Source of the DNA: Azospirillum cavernae
GTDB taxonomy: Bacteria; Pseudomonadota; Alphaproteobacteria; Azospirillales; Azospirillaceae
Direction of reading: 5' to 3'
Length of the DNA stretch: 64,000 nucleotides
Assembly: GCF_003590795.1 (NCBI RefSeq)
Contig: NZ_QYUL01000002.1
Location: forward strand, 496,001-560,000
The notes below the pieces were generated by a model that made no database searches, was not told where the DNA came from, and was given only the letters and a program-made list of their open reading frames with translations. Positions 27,158-35,597 of this stretch are shown here, piece by piece. Position 1 is the stretch's first letter; every line of letters starts with the position of its first letter. The translations under genes were made by a program, and so were the position numbers.

Positions 27158-28986
27158 GGCGGGGAAACCTCCTTGGCGTCCGGCAGGCGGATGACGAAGC
27201 AGGCGCCGCCGTCGGGGTTGTTTTCCGCCCGCAGGCCGCCGCCAAAGTCGCGGACGATTCCATAGGACAGCGACAGCCCCAGGCCAAGCCCCTGGCCAAC
27301 CTCCTTGGTGGTGAAAAAGGGGTCGAACAGGCGGAACTGGTCGGCGTCGGCGATGCCGGTTCCCCGGTCGCGGATGCGGATTTCCCACGCCGCCGCGCCG
27401 TTGTCCGTGACTGGGGCGGCGGACAGGCTCAGGCGGCGGTCGTCCGCGTCGGCCATGGCGTCGGCGGCGTTGCGCAGCAGATTGACGAAGACCTGCTCCA
27501 ACCGCACCGCGTCGCCGCGCACCAGGGCGTCGGGCGGGATCTCGATGTCCAGCGCGATGTCCTCCTCGCGCAGGCGGGGGGCCAGCAGGGTCAGCGCGTG
27601 GTTCATCGCGCGGGCGACCGACACCGCTTCGACCCGCGCCGGACCCTTGCGGGCGAAATCCTTCAAATGGCCGGAGATCACCGCCATCCGTTCGGCCAGA
27701 TCGCCGATCATGGCGAGGTTGCTTTGCACCAGCGCGGCCTCCCCGCGTTCGGCCAGAATACGGGTGGAGGCGACGAAGGTGCGGATCGCCGCCAGCGGTT
27801 GGTTGATCTCGTGCGCCAAGGCCGCCGACATCTGGCCCAAGGCGGCCAGCTTGCCCGCCTGCACCAGTTCCTCCTGCGCCTCGCGCAGCACGCGGTTGGC
27901 GGCGACCAGTTCGGCGGTGCGCTCGGCCACCCGGCGTTCCAGCAGGGCGTGCGTTTCGCGTTGCAGGCGCAGGGTTTGTCGCCGTTGCTGCCCCAGCGCC
28001 GCGCCGGTCGCCAGCAGCAGAACGGCCAGCGCCGCCAGCAGGGCGGCGGCGTTGGCCTGCGTCCGAACCGGCTCCAAATCGGACAGGAAGCGGATGGTCC
28101 AGCCGAATTCGGGCAGGGCGCGATCTTGCATCAGATAGGCATGACGTTGGCCGTCCGGATTGGGCGTGGAGTCCGGCGCGGGCAGGCTGACCAACTGGGC
28201 GCCGCCGCCCATCAGGGGGCCTTCGCGGAGACCCAGCGCGTCCAGCGCGCTGCGGTCATACTGGCGGGTTTCGGCCAGCCGGGCGCGCACTTCGGCGGGC
28301 AGGGGGCGCAGGGCGCGGTATTTCCAAGCGGCGTGGCTGGCCAAAAAGACAACGCCGTTGTCGTCGGTGACGAGCACCCGTTCGCCGCCCGCCGCCCAAT
28401 CCCGCTGCACCGGCTCCAGATCAATCTTGACCACAGCCAACCCGATCACCCCTTGGTCGGTTTGGGCGGCGTGGGACAGGAAATAACCGGGCTGGCCCGT
28501 CGTCACGCCGATGCCGAAATAGCGCCCGCTGCCGGTTTCCATCGCCTGCCGGAAATAGGGGCGGAAGTTGTAACGCTGGCCGACGAAGCTTTGCGCCGGG
28601 TCGCGCCAATTGCTCGACGCCAGCGCCAAGCCGCCGCCGTCCACGACGTAGAGCGCGGCGGATCCGGCGGTGGCGTTCGCCTCTTCCAACCGGCGGTTGA
28701 CGACATCGCGCTGGGCGTCCGACGGCGCGGCCAGCAGGGCCAGAACATCATGGTCGCGGGTGGTCAGGGCGGGCAGGTAATCATACCGCCCGACCGCGTT
28801 GCGGATGCTGCTGGCGTAAAGGCCCAAGCGCTGCTCGCCATTGACGATCAAGTCGTCAAGCGCCAGCGCCTCCGCCCAGCGATGGGCGCCCCAGGCGGCC
28901 AACCCGGTGACGACGACCAGCGCCAGGGCGAGCGGGCCGACGTTGCGGCGACGGCGGTTGATGGCGGGGCGGGGCGGTTGGGGCAT
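27154..28986 (-). CDS. dctB: DctB-like sensor histidine kinase
   Basis: 610 residues. TM1 about 17-35, a periplasmic double-PDC sensor region (about 40-305, with RYNFRPYFRQAMETGSGRYFGIG split across 138-160, the family signature for organic acid sensors), TM2 about 313-332, a coiled coil, then HisKA with the phospho-His in LAHEINQPLAAI (H392) and HATPase with FVNLLRNAADAM (N-box) and GLGLGLSLSYGI. Partner of DctD by 4-bp gene overlap. The ATG at 28986 has AAAGAGGG upstream. Expected ligand: C4-dicarboxylates such as succinate, by family. Confidence 0.9.
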   Translation of the reverse strand: MPQPPRPAINRRRRNVGPLALALVVVTGLAAWGAHRWAEALALDDLIVNGEQRLGLYASSIRNAVGRYDYLPALTTRDHDVLALLAAPSDAQRDVVNRRLEEANATAGSAALYVVDGGGLALASSNWRDPAQSFVGQRYNFRPYFRQAMETGSGRYFGIGVTTGQPGYFLSHAAQTDQGVIGLAVVKIDLEPVQRDWAAGGERVLVTDDNGVVFLASHAAWKYRALRPLPAEVRARLAETRQYDRSALDALGLREGPLMGGGAQLVSLPAPDSTPNPDGQRHAYLMQDRALPEFGWTIRFLSDLEPVRTQANAAALLAALAVLLLATGAALGQQRRQTLRLQRETHALLERRVAERTAELVAANRVLREAQEELVQAGKLAALGQMSAALAHEINQPLAAIRTFVASTRILAERGEAALVQSNLAMIGDLAERMAVISGHLKDFARKGPARVEAVSVARAMNHALTLLAPRLREEDIALDIEIPPDALVRGDAVRLEQVFVNLLRNAADAMADADDRRLSLSAAPVTDNGAAAWEIRIRDRGTGIADADQFRLFDPFFTTKEVGQGLGLGLSLSYGIVRDFGGGLRAENNPDGGACFVIRLPDAKEVSPP

Positions 28987-29116
28987 GCCCTCTTTCCTAG
29001 GGTTCCGGGCGGGGCGCTGTCCAGCGCCGTCGCGCATCGGGACTCTGCGTCACTTTCATGACGGGGCAAAGCCCGCTATGGTCCCGTCCGCAACGGGTTG
29101 CTGAGGGGATTTCGCC

Positions 29117-29743
29117 ATGGACGCCGTTTCCATCCGCGCCGCTTACCGGCGTTACGCCGGTTTTTATGACCGCGTGTTCGGAACCTTGCTGGCCTCGGGC
29201 CGTCACGCCGCCGTGGCGTGGCTCAATCGGCGCGGCGGTTTGCGCATTCTGGAGGTTGGCGTTGGCACCGGCCTGTCGCTGTCGGATTACCGCAAGGACA
29301 ACCGCGTCGTCGGCATCGATTTGTCCACCGACATGCTGAAGGTCGCGCAAGAGCGGGTGGCGCGGGAAAATTTGGCCCATGTCGAAGGGCTGCTGGAGAT
29401 GGACGCGGGCAAACTGGCCTTCGCCGACGGCAGTTTCGACGTGGTGGTCGCCATGTATGTGATGACCGTGGTGCCCGACCCGCAAGGCACGATGGCGGAG
29501 TTGGAGCGCGTCTGCAAACCCGGCGGCGATATCGTCATCGTCAATCATTTCGCCGCCCCCCGGCCCGGCATCCGCCGCACGGTGGAAAACTGGTTGGCGC
29601 CCTTGTCGAAGAAGCTGGGCTGGCGGCCCGATTTCACGTTGGAGTCGCTGCTTCAGGGATCCCCCTTGGCGGTGCAGAGCGTCGAGACGGTGCCGCCCTT
29701 TGGCCTGTTCAGCCTGCTGCATTGCCGTCGCCAAGGGGCCTGA
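29117..29743 (+). CDS. pmtA: phosphatidylethanolamine N-methyltransferase (PmtA-type)
   Basis: 208-residue class I methyltransferase. SAM motif I LEVGVGTGLSL (about 45-55), the acidic motif VVGIDLSTDML, MDAGKLAFADGSFDVVVAMYVMTVV (motifs II/III) and a CKPGGDIVIVNHF post-motif. Length and the YAGFYDRVFG N-terminus match the soluble alphaproteobacterial PmtA that methylates phosphatidylethanolamine to phosphatidylcholine at the membrane surface. Monocistronic by spacing: dctB is divergent, and the next gene starts 57 bp later. Confidence 0.85.
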   Translation: MDAVSIRAAYRRYAGFYDRVFGTLLASGRHAAVAWLNRRGGLRILEVGVGTGLSLSDYRKDNRVVGIDLSTDMLKVAQERVARENLAHVEGLLEMDAGKLAFADGSFDVVVAMYVMTVVPDPQGTMAELERVCKPGGDIVIVNHFAAPRPGIRRTVENWLAPLSKKLGWRPDFTLESLLQGSPLAVQSVETVPPFGLFSLLHCRRQGA

Positions 29744-29800
29744 CGGCTTCACCTGTTGTGGTAGGGTAAGCGTCAGCACGGCAGGCGACAGGAGCGCATC

Positions 29801-30640
29801 ATGGGCGGCGGCGATCTTTCAGGGCGGCGGATTCTGGTGCCGGAAAGCCGGGATTTGGATCTGTTCGCCGGGATGATGGAGCAGCATGGCGCGGAAACCA
29901 TCCGCTGCCCGATGGTCAAGATCCTCGACCTCGACGATCCCGCCCCGGCCCGCGACTGGCTCGACCAATTGACCGCCGGAGCCTTCAACGACGTCATCCT
30001 GCTGACCGGCGAGGGGCTGCGGCGTTTGATGACCGTCGCCCGCGCCGACGGGCGGGAAACCGAGGTTATCGCCGCGCTGGGCCGAACCCGCATTTTCGTG
30101 CGCGGGCCGAAGCCGGTGAAGGCGTTGCGCGAAATCGGTCTTGGCCCTTACCGAATCGCCCCGGCCCCGACCACCGACGGCGTGATCCAGGCGCTGGCCG
30201 AGGAGGATTTGAGCGGGCGAACGGTTGGGGTGCAGCTTTACCCCGGCAACCCGAACGAGCTTTTGCTTGACGCGGTGCGGGCGCGTGGCGGGGCGCCGGT
30301 GGCGGTCACGCCCTACCGTTACGCGTCCGATTCGGAAACCGTCGCGGTTGAGGCGGCGATTCGCGCCATGGCGGCGGGACGCATTGATTTTGTCGCCTTC
30401 ACCGCTTCCCCCCAGGTCCGCCGTCTGCATGAGGTGGCCGAGGCGTGTGGTTTGGCCGACGAGTTCCGCGCCGGATTCCGCAACACCCGCATCGCCGCCG
30501 TCGGCCCGGTGGTGGCCGAGGCGGTCGTGGCGCTGGGCGGAACCGTCGCCGTGTCGCCGGAATCGACCTTTCACATGAAGCCGCTGGTCAACGCCATCCG
30601 GGATTTGTTGGCCCGCGATTCATCCGCCCAGCGGGGCTGA
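29801..30640 (+). CDS. uroporphyrinogen-III synthase (HemD) domain protein
   Basis: 279 residues with the HemD fold: two similar lobes, N-terminal RRILVPESRDLDLFAGMMEQHGA and C-terminal FVAFTASPQVRRLHEVA, the segment that normally carries the catalytic-site residues. It would cyclise hydroxymethylbilane to uroporphyrinogen III. It is not next to hemC, so it may be a HemD paralogue and not the main enzyme. Sequence conservation in HemD is low, so the family call is better supported than the exact role. Confidence 0.75.
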   Translation: MGGGDLSGRRILVPESRDLDLFAGMMEQHGAETIRCPMVKILDLDDPAPARDWLDQLTAGAFNDVILLTGEGLRRLMTVARADGRETEVIAALGRTRIFVRGPKPVKALREIGLGPYRIAPAPTTDGVIQALAEEDLSGRTVGVQLYPGNPNELLLDAVRARGGAPVAVTPYRYASDSETVAVEAAIRAMAAGRIDFVAFTASPQVRRLHEVAEACGLADEFRAGFRNTRIAAVGPVVAEAVVALGGTVAVSPESTFHMKPLVNAIRDLLARDSSAQRG

Positions 30641-30644
30641 TCGA

Positions 30645-30692
30645 CCTCAGCCGCCCCAGGCGTCAACCGGCCCAGACATCAACCGCCAAGAT
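30645..30692. repeat. degenerate 16-bp tandem repeat, three units
   Basis: Units at 30645-30660, 30661-30676 and 30677-30692 share a TCA-CCG core followed by a C/A-rich end. On the minus strand each unit supplies a TGA; the third is the stop of the small minus-strand frame ending at 30679. Part of a wider pattern of short duplications at 3' ends (see findings). Confidence 0.5.
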
Positions 30693-30843
30693 CGTTGCGG
30701 AACAACTCCAGATCCAAATGCTCCATACGCATGCGGCGCTGACCGGCGGCTTTGCGGACGAAGGGACGACGCAGCGGGCGGCGCAGGGCGGCGCGGGCGC
30801 GGCCAATCAGGGAGGTGCAGCGGGCGGTGATGGTCGTGCGCAT
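30679..30843 (-). CDS. possible small basic protein (54 aa)
   Basis: Short Arg-rich frame starting at ATG 30843, with GAGGA 11 nt upstream. The end EHLDLELFRNDLGG recalls the C-terminal helix of DUF1127-type small proteins, but the match is slight. Support: the stop lies in a tandem stop-codon repeat like other genes here. Against: it is short and Arg-rich frames arise by chance at high GC. Function unknown. Confidence 0.3.
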   Translation of the reverse strand: MRTTITARCTSLIGRARAALRRPLRRPFVRKAAGQRRMRMEHLDLELFRNDLGG

Positions 30844-31000
30844 GGTCCGGCTCATCCTCAAGGTGAAAGCGTGGTCGGTGGTCGCGGGTCACAAGCTCCT
30901 ATCCAATCACGCGACCATGACGCAGGCGTGTGACAGTTTTCGTCTCCGCTTGATTGCGGAACGATGTCATCAGCGTGGCTTTCGTCATCCGATGGACAAG
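30844..31000. other. intergenic segment upstream of the small basic frame
   Basis: The middle part (about 30900-30990) is less GC-rich than its surroundings and may hold a promoter for the minus-strand small frame. No other feature was seen. Confidence 0.3.
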
Positions 31001-31031
31001 AAAAAGGCGGGGGCCGAAGCTCCCCGCCTTT
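31001..31031 (-). terminator. intrinsic terminator of ccoG
   Basis: AAAGGCGGGG (31003-31012) pairs with CCCCGCCTTT (31022-31031) around a 9-nt loop. On the minus strand the stem is followed by T residues (CCTTTTTCTT), 42 bp after the ccoG stop. Confidence 0.8.
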
Positions 31032-31046
31032 GATCCGCTCTTGCCG

Positions 31047-31082
31047 CCTCAGTGCTTACCTCAGTTCCCGCCTCAGTTCCCG
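31047..31082. repeat. 12-bp tandem repeat at the ccoG stop codon
   Basis: Three adjacent units: CCTCAGTGCTTA (31047-31058), CCTCAGTTCCCG (31059-31070) and CCTCAGTTCCCG (31071-31082). On the minus strand each supplies an in-frame TGA every four codons, so ccoG ends with one stop plus two spare stops. Confidence 0.85.
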
Positions 31083-32590
31083 GCGGCGGGGCCGAGGAAG
31101 ACGCTGGCGTGGCTGTCCTTGTCGGCGTTGGCGGTGTCCGACAGATGGAAGGTCAGCGGGGTGGAGGCCGCCGTCACGTTGCCGCGCGGCGCGGTGACGT
31201 ACACGCGGTAGGTCGCCACGCTGTCGGGCGAGGCGGAGATGGTGGCCGCGTGGTCCTTGCTCTCCGCGCCTTCGGCTTCGCCGATCACCTTGATCTCGGC
31301 GCCGTTCAGACCGCTGACGGTCAGGGCGTAGGCGCGCGATTGCCGGGTTTTGTTGGCGACCTTGAAGGTGTAGGCGTTGCGGAGGCTGCCGTCCGACAGG
31401 GTGACGAACAGCGGGGCGCGGTCGCGCAGCACGGTGATGTCCAGGCGCGGGCGCAGCGCGAAGCTCCAGGCCATCGCCCCGCCGATGACCAGCATCAGCA
31501 GGCCGTAAATGATCGTGCGCGGGCGGATCAGACGCCACTGATAGGTTTTGCCGCTGGCGCGGGTTTCGTGCGCCGCCAGCGAATCAAAGTCGATCAGCTT
31601 GGGCGGCAGCCCTTGGGCGATCATGATGCTGTCGCAGGCGTCCACGCACAGGCCGCAATTGATGCAGTCGGCCTGCTCGCCGCTGCGCACGTCGATGCCG
31701 ATCGGGCAGACCTGCACGCATTGGCCGCAGTCGATGCAGTCGCCAAGGCCCTTTTCCCGGCGCTCGTCCCAGCTTTCCGACTTGCGCTTCGGCCCGCGAT
31801 TGTCGCCCCGGTCGGCGTGGTAGGTGACGACCAGGCTGTGCTCGTCCAGCATCGCGCTTTGGATGCGCGGCCAGGGGCACATGTACATGCACATCTGTTC
31901 GCGCGTCCAACCGGCCATCAGATAGGTCATGCCGGCGAACAGGGCGAAGAAGCTGGTCGCCTCATAGGAGGCGTCGAACGTCACCAGTTGGCGCGCCAGG
32001 GTCGGCGCGTCGGCGAAGTAAGAGACGAAGCCGAAGCCGGTGACAAGGCTCAAGGCCAGCCAACCGGCGTGGGTGCCGGACTTGCGGGCCAGCTTGCGCA
32101 AGCTCCAGGGCGCCATGTCGTTTCGGATGCGCTCGGCCCGGTCGCCTTCAAAAAAACGCTCGATCCAGACGAACAGGTCGGTCCACACCGTGTGCGGGCA
32201 GGCGAAGCCGCACCACACCCGCCCGGCCAGCGCCGTCGCCAGAAACAGCCCCAGCGCCGCGACGATCAAAAGGCCGGTCAGGTAATAGATCTCCTGCGGC
32301 CAAATCTCGATCCAGAAGATGAAAAAGCGCGGGGTGTTCAGATCGAACAGCACCGCCTGGGCCGGGGCGTCGCCGCCGCGCTCCCACCGGATCCAGGGCG
32401 CAAGGTAGAACAGCGCCAGAAGAACCGCGAAGGTCGCCGTTTTCAGCCGCCGGAAAACGCCCTTCACCGCCTTTGGGTGGATCTTTTTCTGGCTTTCAAA
32501 CAGAACGACTTTTTCGGCTGGGGCGGGCGTGGCGGCCGATTTGGGGGTCGGCTTGGCCTTCGTCGGCTGAACGATGCTACCGTCTGGCAT
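31073..32590 (-). CDS. ccoG: cytochrome c oxidase accessory protein CcoG (RdxA/FixG family)
   Basis: 505-residue inner-membrane Fe-S protein needed for maturation of the cbb3-type oxidase (copper supply to CcoN by family knowledge). Several TM helices in the N-terminal half, GRVWCGFACPHTVWTDLF and MCMYMCPWPRIQSAM Cys motifs in the membrane part, two soluble 4Fe-4S motifs CIDCGQCVQVCP and CINCGLCVDACD, and a C-terminal periplasmic Ig-like FixG domain (about 400-505). No ccoNOQP or ccoHIS is adjacent. An FNR/FixK-type box lies upstream. The ATG at 32590 fits the known N-terminus better than a longer frame. Confidence 0.94.
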   Translation of the reverse strand: MPDGSIVQPTKAKPTPKSAATPAPAEKVVLFESQKKIHPKAVKGVFRRLKTATFAVLLALFYLAPWIRWERGGDAPAQAVLFDLNTPRFFIFWIEIWPQEIYYLTGLLIVAALGLFLATALAGRVWCGFACPHTVWTDLFVWIERFFEGDRAERIRNDMAPWSLRKLARKSGTHAGWLALSLVTGFGFVSYFADAPTLARQLVTFDASYEATSFFALFAGMTYLMAGWTREQMCMYMCPWPRIQSAMLDEHSLVVTYHADRGDNRGPKRKSESWDERREKGLGDCIDCGQCVQVCPIGIDVRSGEQADCINCGLCVDACDSIMIAQGLPPKLIDFDSLAAHETRASGKTYQWRLIRPRTIIYGLLMLVIGGAMAWSFALRPRLDITVLRDRAPLFVTLSDGSLRNAYTFKVANKTRQSRAYALTVSGLNGAEIKVIGEAEGAESKDHAATISASPDSVATYRVYVTAPRGNVTAASTPLTFHLSDTANADKDSHASVFLGPAAGN

Positions 32591-32656
32591 GTGGAGGCGC
32601 CTGGGTTCCGGGTCAGTGAGCGATACGGACCATAGGCGCACGCCATCCCGTTCCCA

Positions 32657-32670
32657 TTGACCGCGATCAA
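32657..32670. promoter_or_regulatory. FNR/FixK-type box upstream of ccoG
   Basis: TTGACCGCGATCAA matches the TTGA-N6-TCAA core of FNR/FixK/Anr sites. It is centred about 74 bp before the ccoG start codon. cbb3 oxidase genes are commonly under FNR/FixK control, so the location supports low-oxygen induction. Confidence 0.65.
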
Positions 32671-32803
32671 GTGGGACGCAAGAGAAAAACCACAATCACG
32701 CTGCGGCTTCTTTGGGGTGTGCGGACAATCCGCGTTTAAGCCAGAGGTGATACGCCGGTGCGCCGCCGTCCTCAAGCGTCTTATTGCGTCGCAACATGCC
32801 GTA

Positions 32804-33241
32804 TTACTGATAGTGATTGGACGCAACAATCAGCGCGATGTAACGCCCCGCCTTGCCCAGCGTGACCAAAACCAAGAAGAGTCGCCAGTCCACCCGCAGG
32901 ATTCCCGCCACCAAGGTCAGCGGATCGCCGATCACCGGCAGCCACGCCAGCAACAACGACCACACGCCAAAACGCTGAAACCAGCGGGTGGCGCGTGCGA
33001 CCATCGCCGGAGACGCCGGGAACCAGCGGCGGTTTTGAAAGCGCATCAAAAAGCGGCCCAGCGCCCAGTTGGACGCCGACCCGGCGACGTTGCCCAGAGT
33101 CGCGACCAGGACCAGCAGGATGTCGTTGTAACCACCCGCCCGATGCAGGCTGACCAGCAGCAATTCCGATTGCGCGGGCAACAGGGTGGCCGCGACCAAG
33201 GCCGCAAGGAACAGGCCGACATAAGCGGCGACATCCGGCAT
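32804..33241 (-). CDS. YqaA-type membrane protein (SNARE-associated/DedA superfamily)
   Basis: 145 residues with about four hydrophobic segments. The LFLAALVAATLLPAQSELLL N-terminus and the VATLGNVAGSASNWALGRFL and LAWLPVIGDPLTLVAGILRV blocks match the small YqaA branch of the DedA/VTT superfamily. Family members are integral membrane proteins, with lipid or ion transport roles suggested for relatives. It is upstream of ccoG on the same strand but 213 bp apart, so probably a separate unit. Confidence 0.85.
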   Translation of the reverse strand: MPDVAAYVGLFLAALVAATLLPAQSELLLVSLHRAGGYNDILLVLVATLGNVAGSASNWALGRFLMRFQNRRWFPASPAMVARATRWFQRFGVWSLLLAWLPVIGDPLTLVAGILRVDWRLFLVLVTLGKAGRYIALIVASNHYQ

Positions 33242-33498
33242 GTGTTGCGAGCCTTTTCAATCCTGCGGCGACCCGGCTCCATAAAGCGGGGGAGATTGGG
33301 CAAGACAAGGAAAAACGAACCGTTGCGCCCTGGACAGCAAGACGAATCCCGCTTGCTCAACAACCGATGAGAGATAAGAATGCGCACGCGATGCGCGTCG
33401 CGTGTCAAAGTCTGGCCCAGTGAGCCTGGCCCGGCGAACTTGGTTGGGCGTGCGGTGAGACAATCGTCCGGAATCTCTGAGAGGAGCGGGGCAGGCGC

Positions 33499-35403
33499 AT
33501 GACGGACACCGGGTTTGCCCGTTTCGGCGCCGATGATCGGTTGGTCTGGTGCAACGCGGCCTTTGCCGCATTGTTTGGCGTGGCGCCCGGCGCTTTTTCC
33601 TCCGGCGTCACCATCACCGGGCTGCTGGGCGATGTTGGCGCGCGCAGGCTGCGGCAGGCTGGTTTTGTCGATCACCCAGCTTGTGGTGGTGGGCGCGCGC
33701 GGCTGTCGGCGGGGCTGGGGGAAGCGGGGGAGCTTTTGCTGTCGGCGCGCCTTGCGGATTCTACGCCCCATCAGCCCGCCCCCCAACCAAGCGGGCTGGG
33801 CGATCCGATCACCCTGTGGGAAAAAACCAGTCTGGTTCTGGAATGCATGAGCCAGGGGGTGATGGCGTTCGACAGCAATTTGGAACTGGTGGCCTGGAAT
33901 CGCCGGGTTCTGGACTTGCTGTCGATCAACCCGGACTTTCCACGTTACCGCCAGCCTTACGAGGAGGTGGTCCGTCACATCGCCGAGCGCGGAGGCTATG
34001 GGGCGGGCGATGTCGAAACGCTGGTTCAGCAACGGTTGGCCCACATCCGCAGCGCCTCTTGGCCCTTTTACAACGAACGCATGCACCCCGACGGTCTGGT
34101 TATTGAAACGGTGACGTTGGCGTTGTCGGGGGGCGGATTCGTCACCACCTACACGGACATCACCGAACGCAAGCTGGCCGAACGCGAACTTGCCGCCAGT
34201 CGCGAATTGTTTGAGTTGGCCATCCGGGCCGCGCGCGAGGGAATCTCGCAATGGGATTTGCGCGATGACACGCTGTGGCTTTCGCCGCAATGGTGGGCGC
34301 TGCTGGGTTATGACTCGGTGGACATCGGCGACAGCCGCGCCTGTTGGGAAAGACTGATCCACCCCGATGATCGCCCCGCCGCTTTGGCCCTGGTGGACGA
34401 CGTTAGGACGGGGCGGGTGGCGGAAAGCCAAGAGCTGCAACGCTATTTCCACAAATCCGGCGCCATCGTCCATCTCGACACCCGGTCGATCGCGGTCTCA
34501 GGCCCGGATGGGCGGCCTTTCCGCATCGTCGGCTCCTACACCGATGTGACCGAGACGATTCGCGCCGCCGAGGCCGTCCGCGCCGCCAAGGACGAGGCCG
34601 AACGGGCCTTGCAGGATCTGAAAGAGGCCCAGGTTCATCTGATCCAGGCGGAGAAAATGGCGGCGTTGGGATCGCTGGTCGCCGGGGTGACGCATGAAAT
34701 CAACACGCCCATCGGCATCGCGCTGAGCGGAGCGTCCTTGTTGGCGGACAAGGCCCGTGATCTGCGGCTGTTGTTTGACGCGGGAACGATGCGCCGGGGC
34801 GATTTCGCCGGTTTCATGGAGACGGTGGACGAAGCGACCCATCTGATGCTGCTGAACATCGAGCGCGCCGCTCGTTTGATGCAAAGTTTCAAACAGATCG
34901 CCGTCGATCAAGCCAGCGAGGAGCGTCGGGTCTTTGATTTGAACGATTACATTCATGAGGTGTTGCGCAGTCTTGGCATGCGCGTCCGCCGCTCCGGCCA
35001 CGCCGTCCGCGTGAGTTGCCCGGAGGATTTGACGCTCGACAGCTATCCAGGCGCGATCAGCCAGATCCTCACCAATCTGGTGATGAATTCGATCATTCAC
35101 GGCTATGATTCCGGGGAAATCGGGCGCCTGGACATCGCGGCGCGCTGTGACGGCGATGCGGTGGAGTTGATCTACGCCGATGACGGAAAAGGAATTCCCG
35201 AGGCGATTCAAGCGCGGGTGTTCGAGCCGTTCTTCACCACCTGCCGTGATCGTGGCGGGAGCGGCCTTGGCCTGAACATTCTTTACACGCTGGTCACGCG
35301 CACCCTGCGCGGCACGGTGCGTCTGGACAGCGGGTCGGGGCGGGGCGCGACCTTCATTCTGCGTTTTCCCCGTGCGATGGCGCGGGCGCGGCGTTTGGCC
35401 TGA
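33499..35403 (+). CDS. cytoplasmic PAS sensor histidine kinase
   Basis: 634 residues without TM helices. A degenerate N-terminal PAS-like part (about 5-60), a PAS_7 domain (about 108-222, SLVLECMSQGVMAFDSNLEL), a PAS_3/PAC domain (about 235-355, HPDDRPAAL, GSYTDVTE), a coiled coil, HisKA-like region with His in LVAGVTHEINTPIGIAL (H399) and HATPase with LTNLVMNSIIHG (N-box), DDGKGIPE and GSGLGLNI. An orphan kinase: no response regulator is adjacent. GAGGAGCGGGG precedes the start. A 16-bp duplication copies its stop codon (35401-35432), followed by a strong terminator. Confidence 0.9.
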   Translation: MTDTGFARFGADDRLVWCNAAFAALFGVAPGAFSSGVTITGLLGDVGARRLRQAGFVDHPACGGGRARLSAGLGEAGELLLSARLADSTPHQPAPQPSGLGDPITLWEKTSLVLECMSQGVMAFDSNLELVAWNRRVLDLLSINPDFPRYRQPYEEVVRHIAERGGYGAGDVETLVQQRLAHIRSASWPFYNERMHPDGLVIETVTLALSGGGFVTTYTDITERKLAERELAASRELFELAIRAAREGISQWDLRDDTLWLSPQWWALLGYDSVDIGDSRACWERLIHPDDRPAALALVDDVRTGRVAESQELQRYFHKSGAIVHLDTRSIAVSGPDGRPFRIVGSYTDVTETIRAAEAVRAAKDEAERALQDLKEAQVHLIQAEKMAALGSLVAGVTHEINTPIGIALSGASLLADKARDLRLLFDAGTMRRGDFAGFMETVDEATHLMLLNIERAARLMQSFKQIAVDQASEERRVFDLNDYIHEVLRSLGMRVRRSGHAVRVSCPEDLTLDSYPGAISQILTNLVMNSIIHGYDSGEIGRLDIAARCDGDAVELIYADDGKGIPEAIQARVFEPFFTTCRDRGGSGLGLNILYTLVTRTLRGTVRLDSGSGRGATFILRFPRAMARARRLA

Positions 35404-35432
35404 GCCAAGAAACGCTTGAGCCAAGAAAAAGC
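35401..35432. repeat. 16-bp tandem duplication carrying the kinase stop codon
   Basis: TGAGCCAAGAAACGCT (35401-35416) is followed by TGAGCCAAGAAAAAGC (35417-35432); the first 12 bp are identical. The TGA of unit one is the stop of the histidine kinase gene. Confidence 0.85.
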
Positions 35433-35465
35433 CCCCGCGCCGAACGAACGGAGCGGGGGCTTTTT
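35426..35465 (+). terminator. strong intrinsic terminator after the PAS kinase
   Basis: AAAAAGCCCCCGC pairs with GCGGGGGCTTTTT across a 14-nt loop, giving a 13-bp stem ending in five T. It is symmetric enough to act on both strands. Confidence 0.9.
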
Positions 35466-35466
35466 A

Positions 35467-35513
35467 GAGCAGATCGCGTTAAATCGGGATCGATTTGACG
35501 CGTGAATCTGCTC
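35467..35513. repeat. palindromic repeat element (47 bp)
   Basis: Outer arms GAGCAGAT and ATCTGCTC enclose further complementary blocks (CGCGT/ACGCG and AAATCG/CGATTT), making a long imperfect hairpin. It resembles the extragenic palindromes scattered in alphaproteobacterial genomes. It follows the terminator directly. Confidence 0.6.
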
Positions 35514-35526
35514 GATAAATCAAAGA

Positions 35527-35569
35527 TTAGAGCGCCGCGCTGTTTCAGATTTAGCGCGCGGCGCTCTAA
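35527..35569 (-). terminator. 14-bp-stem hairpin, possible 3' end of the HTH gene
   Basis: TTAGAGCGCCGCGC (35527-35540) and its exact complement at 35556-35569 around a 15-nt loop, 28 bp past the stop of the minus-strand HTH gene. The T-run on that strand is interrupted, so it may be an mRNA 3'-end stabiliser or another extragenic palindrome instead of a true terminator. Confidence 0.45.
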
Positions 35570-35597
35570 ACATTCAATGGTCGCGACAAACCGCCGG

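Noticed and set aside
23243..27265. Long antisense open frame (1340 codons) across the GT41 and dctD genes
   Set aside because: It is in the complementary phase to two well-supported genes, its sequence is Gly/Arg/Gln-rich without domains, and such frames arise from GC-biased third positions.
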